Shown here: one piece after another, positions 12,255 through 21,480 of the stretch | Position numbering within the stretch: the stretch's first letter is position 1 | Layout of the letters: every line of letters starts with the position of its first letter | Assembly (NCBI RefSeq): GCF_000276665.1 | Contig: NW_004955476.1 | Span: 9,129,635-9,193,634, forward strand | DNA length: 64,000 nucleotides | Direction of reading: 5' to 3' | DNA from: Chinchilla lanigera | Taxonomy: Eukaryota > Chordata > Mammalia > Rodentia > Chinchillidae | Notes under the pieces: model-generated | Databases searched by the model: none | What the model was told of the DNA's origin: nothing | What the model saw: the letters and a program-made list of their open reading frames with translations, nothing else | Made by a program: the position numbers and the translations under genes

Positions 12255-12655
12255 GAGCTAGTACTAGCCTTCTACCCATATTATAACAAATAACCACAAA
12301 GTTAGTGGCTTAAAAAGCAAATTTATGTTCTTATAGTTCTGGAAGCCAAAGTCTGAAGTGATTCACACTGGGACAAAGTGGAGAGAGGTTGGCACGGCTG
12401 TTCCTTCTGGAGACCAGGGCAGCGTCGGGTCATCAGGTCCTCGTTCTTTGGCCCAGGGTCCCTTCTTCACATCTTGCCAACCTTCTAGCTCAAGTGCTGT
12501 AGCTTCTCTCAAGTGTCAAATCTCCTGCTATTTCCCCTTTTCAAGACCCAAGATTATATAGAAATCTAGAATAGTCTCCCACCCTGGAAATCCTTAATTT
12601 AGTCACATTTGCAGAGTCCTTTGACATAGGTGGCAGTCACAGGCTGCAGGAACCA
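12255..12655 (-). mobile_element. MLT1-type MaLR LTR, antisense
   Basis: The + strand shows the familiar complement order of MLT1 LTRs: 'ataacaaataaccacaaagt', 'tagtggcttaaaa', 'cttatagttctggaagcc', then 'gctgttccttctggagacc' and 'ccttcttcacatcttgcca'. This is an old LTR-retrotransposon remnant with no internal region attached. Confidence 0.88.
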
Positions 12656-12734
12656 CAACAGTGAAACAGAGGATGTTACTTAGTTACTCCAAGGCCTCTG
12701 GGCCAGTTTTTCCTTCCTGATCATCAGGGAGCCT

Positions 12735-13110
12735 TCCTTTCAGTCCTTTTTTTATTTTAAAGAGAATTAGAAAAACAGTTAACAAGACAACTACAACAGA
12801 GACAAAAACAAAACAAAGCCAAAACAATAAAAACAACACAGGGTTTCAAAACAAAATGATAGGAATTAACAATGATTATTGTATTACATATTGTTATCCT
12901 CAACAAAGTTGCTCAGATTACCAGATGTAAGAATGCAAGATTAATCAAACAATTGAAGGGAATAAAAATCAAAGAAAAAATACCATTAGAAATGATACAG
13001 AGCTTCACTAAACAAGATCGTAGGAATTCAACAATGGTTGCTACATTGCATATTGTCTTTGAATTAGTTGTTCACATTACCAGATAGAAGCATGCAAAAT
13101 TTTTCAAGGA
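12735..13110. repeat. AT-rich repeat with two ~161-bp tandem units; same family at the window's right end
   Basis: Two units align at an offset of 161 bases. 'taggaattaacaatgattat' begins at 12860 and 'taggaattcaacaatggttg' at 13021. Each is followed by 'tacatattgt'/'tgcatattgt' and then 'ttaccagat'. A third copy lies at 63.93 kb. Both loci start with the same T-run plus 'tttattttaaag'. I cannot name the family. An L1 5' UTR or ERV internal tandem array is possible. Confidence 0.65.
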
Positions 13111-13479
13111 AAAAAAAAATTTAAGCAGTATCTGTTCCTTTCAATAAACCAATAGACATCGGCAATACACTTATCCCAGCTATCCTTGTATATACATATA
13201 TGTGTTTTCCCTTCCTTCTTTCTTTTTAGTATTTTTGCTTCTTCTTTCTCTGAATTTTTAGGAAAAACTGTGCCAGGAGCAGCTGCAACCATTTCTGTAA
13301 CAAGCAAACAACATCTAAGGATTAGAACCTACTCACAGAAGGCAGAAAAGTCCAGGTTCTGAAGACAACATTGCACGGCCATAGAGCACAGCTCCAGGTT
13401 TCCAGCTGGGTGTGATCACTGACCGTCTGTCTCTCTATTTGCACCACCGCTGGTTGGGATGGTTACTTGCTGCCCAATA

Positions 13480-15560
13480 CATCTTCACTGTTCTGCTTGA
13501 CAAATGAAGTGCAGTGCCATTTGCAGTTGAGGAGGTTTTATGATCATATTTTTAACGCTTACATAGCAGCAGAAGCATGCAAGCACGGGACAGAATGGGC
13601 TTCTGGTTCAGCCTCTGTATTTTAAAGATGGGAGCGTCAGAAATCTGATATGATTCAAAGTTAGCAGCCATTCAGTGAAGAGCTGAAGTTACAGCATCTC
13701 CTGGCCCTTATTGTAATAATATTCCTCCACCTCATGAAGCCCTGAAATAACGTACAACAGCTTTGCATTTAAAAAAGAGACAAAACCACAAAGAACAAGC
13801 ACGTGGAGATTTCCCACGGAACATGGGCATCAACCGGCTTTTAAGTTCTTTGAACTTAGTGTAATTTAATGGGAAGAGCTCTTGATATCAGGAAGCAAAA
13901 TTTGTACTGAAAAGGCCAGAGTCACAACACATTAAAGATGCTGGAAACACAGACTGGGAGTAACTGATGGTTGCGATCAGCCAGGAACAAAGGAGCGGAT
14001 TCTCTGGAAGTAAAGGTGCTCCCGTGTCGTTGCTGGTCATGGGGAGGGGCAGCACCTGGCTCTCCCTTTTTCTCTCCGGACAGCTTTCTCCAAATAAAAC
14101 ATGAGTGTTTCATCAGCCCTAATGGAGATTGCCTGTCACTCCTTGAACACCATCATATGGTTGGTGGCCGGTGGATAATGGAGCACGGAGTGTCAAGGTG
14201 ACTGGCTTTCAATGCACACAAAACTAAAAATTATAGACCTGTCATTCCAGAGGCAGCCCACAATTAGCTGTCTATGCAACTTGAAATTTCCATTTTGCCA
14301 GCTGAGTAATCACTTGACTAGAGTTTCTCATTTTGGAAGCATTTCCAAGCCTTTTGTGTACGAGTCTTTTAAAATGTGGGCCCGAACGTAAATAAACAGT
14401 GTACTTAATCAGATATATTCTTTGCACAAACACCCCTTCCCAAACACACAGGCAAATCCCAATATTGTTATCATAGTAACAACAACCCTATGACAAAACA
14501 GTGTAATCCCTGGGTATTTTATTTAGATAATGTGAAAGTTCAAGCTGTAAAACAAGACTTGTGTCTGAACAGCTTAGAGTTTCGGGTTTAGGAAAAACAA
14601 CTGAGATTTTGGTAGTCAAGTGACTTAGTCAGGGAAATAAGTGAGCAATAAAACCAAGATAAAACTTGGGAATTTCAGTTTAGTGACATTTGCTGATACA
14701 GAATATCTACTTAACCAGTTTTCTATTTAGACTTGGTTTATAATTCCATATCGGAGTTTTACCTTTTCTGTATCCTAGTCTTTCAGAGTGGGGAAAACAA
14801 TGCCAAAGGGGACTTTATTGGAAAATGGCAATGCAATTTCAATTTTAAGGACAGTAGACCTCAGGATTCTACAGTCTCAGCTCAGATTTAAGAGTCTAAT
14901 TGAGCGCAAATTTCTTGGCCCCTCCCTTGTTTCCTCCCATCCGCAGTACTCTTTCGCACCCCTTCACACTTGGATGATCTATATCTGAATTCAAATTGCC
15001 AAGCCATGAGGATACAGAGACGCTGGCAATCAATACAAATGAAGGGAAAGATCAGAAGTCTGAGATCAGAAGTGTTCGAGTGCAGTTCTGCCTACGAGGC
15101 TTGGCAACCTCACGATTTTCTTTAACTTTCCATCATGGCTTCAGTGACTAGGAATGTTAGGCTGGGTTACACAGAATTGAATGGACTTGCCTGGCGCAGT
15201 AAAAGAACTGAATTTATACTGTATTGAAATGAGTCCTAACGAGGCTGTTGGGGAGAAGTATTGACGATTCTGTTGTTTTGAGTGACTGAGTGTCATATTT
15301 TACTGGTAATTGATTTCCAAGCCTCGGTCAACGAGTGATTGGATTTGCAACTGGAACCGATCTGTGTGCAGCTCTGATTATGCAGGGCCGTGCTGAACAG
15401 CAACCAAGATGTCACCCAGCGTTCGGTGCGTGCATTCTACCCCACTCTCGTTTTGTGCGTATATTCAATTTTCAAATGAGCAAAAATCTTTATTTTTTCA
15501 TCTCCTTAGGAAAATGCAGGGCATAATCAAGGATTACAGGAGGCTTGACTATTAGGTTTA
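13480..15560. promoter_or_regulatory. Cluster of candidate conserved noncoding elements upstream of the CpG island
   Basis: About 2 kb is almost free of transposons. Words resembling binding sites are dense, for example 'cccacaattagctgtctatg' near 14258, 'gtacttaatcagatatattc' near 14400 and 'actggtaattgatttccaag' near 15302. No coding domain is seen in any frame. Lack of repeats next to a CpG island is typical of developmental regulatory blocks. This is inference from texture. No orthologue comparison was possible. Confidence 0.35.
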
Positions 15561-15641
15561 CATGAATCTCAACCAGTAATGGCTTAACATTCTCTCTTCC
15601 ACTTAGAAAAATTCATAAGGCTTTGCCATTTATTTCTAATG

Positions 15642-15685
15642 AGCAGCACACACATGCATATGCACACACACACGCACATGCACAG
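15642..15685. repeat. Degenerate (CA)n microsatellite
   Basis: The CA-rich stretch is interrupted by 'tgcatatgcacac' and 'cgcacatgcac' and has alternating purine-pyrimidine character. Confidence 0.75.
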
Positions 15686-16400
15686 AAGGCTTTCGGAACC
15701 CAGATAGAATCTCTCTAATTCTAAAAATGTTCATTTCGGAAATCTAAACTGCGCCGATAAGCAAAGGCTATTTTCTCTATAAGAAGGCGCATTCAAATCA
15801 ACAGAACTGATGAACGTGCGTTTAATTAGGTGGAGTCAGATGGGCATTAATTATTCACCTGCCTGGTTACTGGAGGAAAAAAGCAGGCCTGGTATTGGCT
15901 TCTTTCCTGCCCTGTCTGGGGAGGCAGCGAGAGTCTGAGCCGGCTGAAGACACGAGAACAGAGAGGAGAAGGAAGGTCTGCCCTCGCTGCACAACCGGCA
16001 CCCATTGTCCCTGGAAAGCATTGGGTCCTCCGCTGAAATAAAACGCGATCGACTCCCTGCTCCATGGCATCAAGGCCTGCTGAGTGTGGGATGCACACGG
16101 ATCTGACTGTTTTGCTCTCTTTAATACTTTTAAAATAGCTATCCTTACTGTAACAGTTTTGCAAGCTCTAGACTTGGGGACAGTAGCCAGAAGTGATCAA
16201 TAATTCATAGGGAAGATGACCGCACAGAGCTTAGGTTTGTTTATTTTTCCCAGTCTGTAAAAATTAGTATTTGTCACAGGCTACACCAGGGTAGCTCTTT
16301 AAAACTACTGCAGTGAAAGATCAGCAATTATATTTAAGTACAGTTCGTGAGTTCCAAGCGGCAAAAAGCAGGGTAAGACAGAATCTAGGACTAAGACTTA
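15686..16400. other. Unique sequence, no gene recognised
   Basis: No repeat is recognised. Two overlapping antisense open frames (15847-16164 and 15867-16073) are in different frames of the same DNA and carry no known domain. Some CpG is retained around 15.9-16.1 kb. Confidence 0.45.
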
Positions 16401-16404
16401 GCAG

Positions 16405-16598
16405 AGGTGGGTTGGTGGTGCCTATCTATGATCCTAGCACTCTGGGAGGCTGAGGCAGGAGAATCACAAGAGCAAGATCAGTGTGGACAATTTAGTTAAC
16501 ACCTGTTTCAAAATTAAAATTAAAGCCATGGGTGTAGCTCAGTGTGAAGATCCTGGGCTCAATTCCCAGCACAGAAAAGAAAAAAAACACGTATGATG
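16405..16598 (+). mobile_element. B4-type SINE
   Basis: The B1 part ('tgatcctagcactctgggag', 'gctgaggcaggagaatcaca') is followed by an A-rich linker and an ID-like part ('gccatgggtgtagctcagtg', 'gggctcaattcccagcac') and an A-rich tail. The ID A- and B-box-like words are still readable. Confidence 0.92.
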
Positions 16599-16599
16599 T

Positions 16600-17550
16600 G
16601 TAGAGATAGGACGCAGGACTCTTGTGGCTGATGGAACAGATGCGCTAGGAAACCCCCACCGGGAGAGCGTCCCCGAGCGCAAATGACTCTGTTCTCGTGC
16701 GGTCTGAAGACTTTCCATGCTTTTGGCAACCTCATGCTAACTGCCTTTTACGGCTGAGAAAACCAATACCCACAAGGACAGCGAGTCGTGATCCAGAATG
16801 GACAGGTTGTCAATGGTGGGGCTGGAGTCAGACTCCGAAGCTTCTCATTTCCTGGGTAAAATACATCTTTCTCTAAGAGACTCCTTCTAATCACGGGGCT
16901 CTGAAAATAAGCAGTCTTCTCGGATGGCTGTACATTTCTGTAGGTTGCTTCAGATAGCTCTCTGAAAAGTCAAAATAATGATCTCAGCTTAACAAGTCTA
17001 CTATACATTTTGATCTGGTGCAAAAATAGGGTTCACCCACACGTGAAACTCTCTTCTGAATTCCACGATGATGAGGCGGAAGACTCGCAGGCAGCCTGGA
17101 GGGTCTGTGTGAGTCCATGGAGGGGTGTGTAAGAACACAATGGCAGTCAAAAACACTGACTCAACTTCCGCAAAGGTACAGTTTCCTGGTGAAGGAGAAA
17201 AATGCTCAGAAAATGTATACATGTAGAGAAGTGGCAGAAACTTGCCTGAAATTTGAGTCAGCTGACATTATTTTTAAAAGTGATATTTCACTGGGTTTGA
17301 GTCCTCCGTCCTTTCATTTTGAGAGAAGTTAAATTAGGCCGCTGTGCTTAAAAAATTTATGAAAAATGCTGTGTATCACGCTCATTCCTTTAATTTCTAC
17401 CAAAGTTAACTGAAGCTTAGTCCCTAAATTAGGAAAAATTCTAATATAACTCCAAATATATTTGTCACCTTTGTTGCTACACTTGTAGAGATGTAGGTGA
17501 GTGAGAAACAAAATAAACACTATCAGAAAGATTATTTATAGGCGCATGTA
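16600..17550. other. Unique sequence, no gene recognised
   Basis: No family is recognised. Short opposing open frames near 17.0-17.5 kb have no domain content. Composition turns AT-rich toward 17.5 kb. Confidence 0.45.
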
Positions 17551-17554
17551 ATGA

Positions 17555-17960
17555 ATTCATTAAATTCTAAGTTAGTACAGATCTGGTAATACACTCCCCT
17601 CCTCTTCCGAATCTCAGTTTATTACCATTTTGCGGCCAACTCCGTACATATTGGAACTCGCCGAGGGTTCGGGGTTGTTTTTCTGAGGGAAAGCACCTTT
17701 TCGAAAGAAATAGAGGTTAAGAAGTTTTAAGTCTGATAAACCCTTTTTTTGAATAATGCATTACTATGAACTATCTCAAAACTGTGTGTACATAAAGGTT
17801 GGGCCTGTAATGAATGTATCACTCTGGGTTAAGATTATGGGTAGGCTTATATCCCGGGCTAAAGCGGTCATAAATAATACAGCGACTGCTAGGTCGGGTT
17901 AATATCAAAGCAGCGTTGACTGGTGCATTTTAAATGCCCGCATCCCAGTCCTGCAGTGAA
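17555..17960. promoter_or_regulatory. Candidate conserved noncoding element just upstream of the CpG island
   Basis: This repeat-free block contains 'gaataatgcattactatg', 'ggcctgtaatgaatgtatca' and 'gcggtcataaataatacagc', all homeodomain/HOX-type words, together with a few retained CpGs ('gccgagggttcgggg'). It sits 100-500 bases from the island at 18.05 kb, so it may be a proximal enhancer or promoter part. Inference only. Confidence 0.35.
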
Positions 17961-18255
17961 ACATTTTAGAAAGTCCTGCAGCTTGCACCCGGCAAGAGCC
18001 CCCAGCTCCAGTTCATCCAGCTCTTCCTAGGGCGTGTTCTTTCCACGCAAGCTACCCTGTCGCAGCATGTGCCGTGTCTGCCACTCTTTGGGTCGCCTGC
18101 CAACTGCACCTTGGGCACGAGCAGAACCCCAGCTGCAGGTGCGCGCGGTGCCCCGCGCATTGCAGCCTCGTGCGGGGGCTCGGCTTCGCTCCCTGCAGGC
18201 CGCTGCCCGGCGGTGCTCAGGCCGCCCGTCCCGTCCCGCGGACGGCCCGACGCGG

Positions 18256-18301
18256 CGACAGGGCGACAGGGTGACTGGGCGGCAGGGTGACAGGGTGACG
18301 G
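18256..18301. repeat. 8-bp GC-rich minisatellite (YGACAGGG)n in the CpG island
   Basis: Successive 8-mers are CGACAGGG, CGACAGGG, TGACTGGG, CGGCAGGG, TGACAGGG and TGACGG. The array is immediately followed by the first CCAAT box. The TGACAG word also resembles a TALE (MEIS/TGIF) homeodomain site, so the array may act as clustered binding sites. That last point is inference. Confidence 0.9.
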
Positions 18302-18310
18302 CCCGACACC

Positions 18311-18414
18311 GCCAATCAGCGCGCCCGCGGTACGCGCAGCCCGGCTCCGATTGGCCGGCGCGCCAGCGTGTTATTACTGTCGGTTTGATCCGAGGCAGGG
18401 GGTGGTCTCCAATC
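18311..18414. promoter_or_regulatory. Cluster of three CCAAT (NF-Y) boxes
   Basis: GCCAATCAGC at 18311-18320, its inverted form CCGATTGGCC at 18347-18356, and CTCCAATCA at 18407-18415. The flanks of the first two match the extended NF-Y consensus well. The spacing of the inverted pair is about 34 bases, within the range seen in CCAAT-driven CpG-island promoters. Confidence 0.7.
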
Positions 18415-18645
18415 AAACAGAGAAAAGGTCCTGGAGAAGGTAATTAAATCCTGTCAGAGGCAATTATCGGTTCCAGGGCCGTGACTCTGGCCCTGAATGC
18501 AGATGCTCTGAAACTGTATTCTGCGGAAATCCAGGGGGCCCCGCTCGGCGCGGGCGGGCACAAAGGGCTCGCAGGCCCGGGCGAACAATGCGGCTCTGTC
18601 TGCGGCCTCCGCGCCCGCCCTCCCGCCCGCCTTTCCGCGCCCGGG

Positions 18646-18780
18646 ACTTCTGCTCTCGCTGATCAAAAAATACTCCCGTTCAGGCCGCATTCTAATGAAT
18701 TTAATAGACAAGGTTTTCCTTCCTTGTGCATAAATAACGGCAAGTTTTACCAAAGGACTGTGCCCTGACATGGCACTGTG
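18646..18780. promoter_or_regulatory. AT-rich homeodomain/TCF-type block inside the CpG island
   Basis: Within GC-rich surroundings lies an AT-rich segment with 'gctgatcaaaaaatactccc' (TCF-like), 'cattctaatgaatttaatag' (homeodomain) and 'tgtgcataaataacgg' (HOX/POU-like). An embedded AT-rich module of this kind usually marks strong sequence constraint. I read it as a regulatory core. Deep conservation is predicted but not tested. Confidence 0.4.
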
Positions 18781-18873
18781 ACCGGCGCAGGCCGAGGCGG
18801 TGCACGCGGGACACCAGTCCTTGCACACGAAGGCGGAGGAGACGTGCAAACCCTGCCCCGCCTCCCGCCTGTC

Positions 18874-18901
18874 CTCTGTCTGTCTGTCTGTCTGTCTGTC
18901 C
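18874..18901. repeat. (TCTG)n microsatellite
   Basis: About seven TCTG/TGTC units run at the downstream edge of the CpG island. They explain the run of Cys-Leu-Ser-Val residues in one frame and Asp-Arg-Gln-Thr in another. Confidence 0.9.
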
Positions 18902-19173
18902 TCCAAGGCCTGCGGGCCGAGTCGGCTGCCCTGACGATCTTGGAGTTGCTCCAGGCCGATCCAGCCGGGATAAGGGCTGCAGTTTTATTTTTAAATTTAC
19001 AGACCGGGAAAGGCTGCCGCAGACTGTAGTACGCGAGCAGGACAGTCGCCCCTGCTACGTTTCGGGGAGTTTTCCCACCAAGGCATGGAAAATCGGAACG
19101 GAGAGAAAAGAGCGCTGTATTTTACAAGGGAAGGGAAGGCAGGGACAAGCCCCGCAGGCACAGGCTGCGCCTG

Positions 19174-19181
19174 TATAAATA
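19174..19181 (+). promoter_or_regulatory. TATA-like box TATAAATA
   Basis: GCGCCTGTATAAATACAAG places a good TATA consensus with GC-rich 5' flank at the downstream edge of the CpG island. A start site about 30 bases downstream (near 19205) would follow if it is used on the + strand. There is no transcript evidence. Confidence 0.35.
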
Positions 19182-19676
19182 CAAGACTTCAGCTTTGCTT
19201 CCGTGTGCTTTATTTCCAGCCGCTGTTAAGTAAGCTTTAGGAGATGGCTTTTGCCCGAGAGCTCCGTCCTAGAAAGGAGTTGTGTCTCCAGATTCTGAAT
19301 AATTCCCATTGTTCTCCACGGTGGGGCTGGTGCCGCGGAAACACTCCATCCAGTATGAAGTCACGCCGCGGTTTCCCGGCCCTGCGCTGCAGACTTTAAC
19401 CGACCTTCTGACTACTGGGTGCCCTACACGTCAGCGTCCGAACACACAGCCTGCACCGCAGTCTTCGTGTTTTGCGATCACTGGTATTATTTTTGCAAGA
19501 ACAAGGTGTTCAAAACACCACTGAAACAATTTCTGTATTGTTGTTGATGAAACAGTTTTAACCACCAGGGCTTCTCCCTGGGGAACAGTTAACTTCCCTC
19601 TAATCTTGGTTGTTTTCTTTGTTTCTAAAACACCATGTCCCCTAATACACTTTATTTGTTTTGTTGAAACCTAAAC

Positions 19677-19733
19677 AGATCTTTAAGCAAAACATCATTT
19701 TTAAAAAGTAGCCCTGCTAGTAGTCGGTTCGTC
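19677..19733 (+). repeat. 57-bp direct repeat, copy 1
   Basis: The copy begins 'agatctttaagcaaaacatc' and ends 'gctagtagtcggttcgtc'. It matches copy 2 at 20125-20181 without gaps, with 4 differences in 57 positions. The sequence is not a SINE or LINE piece I recognise. Confidence 0.95.
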
Positions 19734-20124
19734 AGAATGAGGTCTTGGGCTGCGAAGCAAATTGGTGGAGAAGAGGCTAATAATCATGAAAAATGATTTG
19801 GACGTTAGATTTAAAAAAAAAAAATTGGTCAGCTGGATTAAAAAAAATTTTAAAATCTCAAATCTAAATCTTCACACATGGCTGGTAAAATGACGCTTAA
19901 TTCATCCCATATGTTTTTGTATCATCAAAGGCTTCACCAAATTCTCTAGTAAAGATAAAATAGATAACATAGAGAGAAGCTAACTGCGCATGAGTCTGGC
20001 GGTACATTTCAGATCCTTAAAGCCAAAGTTCACCGCCAGGAACTCGGTATCTCTGTTTTCCTCCATCAGGGTGCAGTTTCCACCACAGTTTCACTTTTGT
20101 TCTAGAGTTTATTTCTGTTTAATA

Positions 20125-20181
20125 AGATCTTTAAGGAAAACATCATTTTTAAAAAGTGGCCCTGCTAGTAGTCGATTGGTC
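20125..20181 (+). repeat. 57-bp direct repeat, copy 2
   Basis: Second copy, 448 bases downstream of copy 1 and in the same orientation (93% identical, no gaps). Flanks are not obviously related, although both are AT-rich. This suggests segmental duplication rather than independent transposon insertions. Confidence 0.95.
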
Positions 20182-20315
20182 TACTGTGTGTTATTGTGTG
20201 CACCGGTAAATTCATTTTATTTGGTTTGTATTGAAGTACTAGCTGTTTTAACGAAGACATTTTTTTCAGAAAGAAATCTTTGTTTGTGAAGAAAAGAAAC
20301 AGTTGCCCCCTCCCC

Positions 20316-20395
20316 CCCCCAGTACTGGGGATTGAACTCAGGGCCTTCCCACTGAGCTTCATCCCCAGATCTTTTTTTGTTTTTTTCAGTTTGCA
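20316..20395 (-). mobile_element. ID-like SINE or ID half of a B4, antisense
   Basis: A C-run is followed by 'cagtactggggattgaactc', 'agggccttcccactgagc' and 'ttcatccccag', then a T-rich tail. This is the complement of the ID tRNA-like body. Confidence 0.85.
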
Positions 20396-20639
20396 GATAA
20401 AAGACATGTTTATTTTCATGACTCGAACATCATCACACAGGTTTAACAATCCTTAAGAACCAGTATTACGTCTATCAACGTTATATCACATTAAAACCAT
20501 AACATTTCACCCCTGCAGCTGAAACAAGCAACACTGTCCTCCCACCTGCCTTGTCTGGGCCAAGCTCCAGGCTCAGGGGAGCTCTGTGGTTGCCTCCCCT
20601 GCCCAGGGGTCTGTGAGAAGTGGTGAGAGGAGCAAAAGG

Positions 20640-20745
20640 CATCTTTTTTAAGTTTATTTTTGATTTTGAAACAGGGTCTTGCTAAGTCGCTCAGATGGGT
20701 GCAAACGGGCCACCTTCCTACCTCAGCCTCCCCGACACATTTCTT
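20640..20745 (-). mobile_element. B1 SINE, antisense
   Basis: 'tttgaaacagggtcttgcta' followed by 'ccttcctacctcagcctccc' identifies an antisense B1. The end is truncated at 'cgacac'. It may be the B1 half of the B4 whose ID half lies at 20.32 kb, with sequence between them. Confidence 0.8.
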
Positions 20746-20750
20746 GTTGC

Positions 20751-20836
20751 GTTTGTTAGTGAGTATGCGTAACACTCAACGCTCACTTTCCTTGTTTGTT
20801 AGTGAGTATGCGTAACACTCAACGCTCACCTTCTTT
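20751..20836 (+). repeat. 43-bp perfect-core tandem duplication
   Basis: The units 20751-20793 and 20794-20836 share an identical 36-base core that begins 'gtttgttagtgagtatgcgt' and ends 'aacgctcac'. Only two differences fall in the last seven bases. The near-identity indicates a recent duplication, or a repeat-number polymorphism. Confidence 0.95.
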
Positions 20837-20837
20837 G

Positions 20838-21062
20838 TGTGGAGTACCTTGTTTTTTCCCTTCCTCTGCCCGACCTCCATCTTTTTCCCTTCCCCTTGGA
20901 CACAATCTTTCTCCCTACCTCCTATTACTGGCCTTTCATCTGACTCCTTATCTTCACTCTGGGTTTCTTGCATAAGACAAACCATGTGATATCTAAGCTT
21001 GTGTCTCTGACTTTTCCAGAAATATTTCTCATAAGTAAAACAAAAGAAAAAAATTGAAATAT
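20838..21062 (-). mobile_element. L1 3'-end fragment, antisense
   Basis: 'cataagacaaaccatgtgat' and 'atctaagcttgtgtctctga' are the reverse complement of the sequence at 49.91-49.96 kb. Adjacent pyrimidine-rich DNA ('ttttcccttcctctgcccg') fits the complement of the L1 3' UTR polypurine tract. Confidence 0.6.
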
Positions 21063-21103
21063 TTTCCCATGACAATTAAGCTCAGTGCTTCTAGAAAGAA
21101 GTG

Positions 21104-21136
21104 AAGAAGAGGAGGAGGAGGAAGAGGAAGAAGACG
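21104..21136 (+). repeat. (GAGGAA)n purine tract
   Basis: An uninterrupted run of purine hexamers/triplets (GAAGAGGAGGAGGAGG and onward) that can form triplex or slipped structures. Confidence 0.85.
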
Positions 21137-21395
21137 GACCCCAGCATTGGGTGACCTGCGCCTAGGTTGCTGCAGAACCCTCTAAACTCCAGGCAGCATC
21201 GTATGCTTTGCCCCAGGAGCATCCTTCAAGCCGGACCTGAGCTACTGAAGGGCAGATGGTGTCTCCTTCGACCCGGACCCTAGGAAACCACCCAGTGGAA
21301 CATGCGTCAATTCTCCACAGCCTCTGGGATGCATATGGGAGACTCACACTAAGGTAAAACCCCAGATATCATCAGTAACTACCTGGCCATGGCAT

Positions 21396-21480
21396 TGAGA
21401 GAGAGAGAGAGACAGAGAGAGAGATACAGAGACAGAGACAAAGACAGAGACACAAAGAGAGACAGAGACAGAGAGAGAAA
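21396..21480 (+). repeat. (GA)n/(GAGACA)n microsatellite
   Basis: GAGAGA is mixed with ACAGAGAC units over about 85 bases. It produces the Leu/Ser/Cys-repetitive antisense frame at 21372-21689, which is therefore not a gene. Confidence 0.9.

Larger units (their letters stand above)
18050..19200. promoter_or_regulatory. CpG island, orphan promoter candidate
   Basis: This is the only strongly GC- and CpG-rich region of the window, densest at about 18.12-18.37 and 18.54-18.66 kb. It contains CCAAT boxes at 18312-18316, 18350-18354 (inverted) and 18409-18413, several GC boxes, and a TATAAATA at 19174-19181. No open frame on either strand resembles a known protein (the 137- and 150-codon frames are Arg/Pro/Gly/Ala-rich from base composition). 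I infer a promoter for a noncoding RNA or for a 5' non-coding exon of a developmental gene. The strand of transcription is not determined. Confidence 0.8.
19205..20315. other. Unique sequence downstream of the CpG island
   Basis: No gene is recognised. CpG density falls off but some CpGs remain to about 19.45 kb. It holds the 57-bp duplication listed separately. The open frame at 19990-20289 (99 codons) is not similar to any family I know. Confidence 0.5.

Noticed and set aside
18034..18447. 137-codon sense frame in the CpG island
   Set aside because: Arg/Pro/Gln-rich translation produced by the minisatellite and CpG richness, with no recognisable domain.
18454..18906. 150-codon antisense frame in the CpG island
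   Set aside because: Composition (Arg/Ala/Gly/Asp-Arg-Gln-Thr repeats) follows GC content and the (TCTG)n repeat. There is no domain, and competing frames lie on the other strand.
20751..20836. CRISPR-like repeat array
   Set aside because: Only two adjacent units with no spacers, and the sequence is mammalian.
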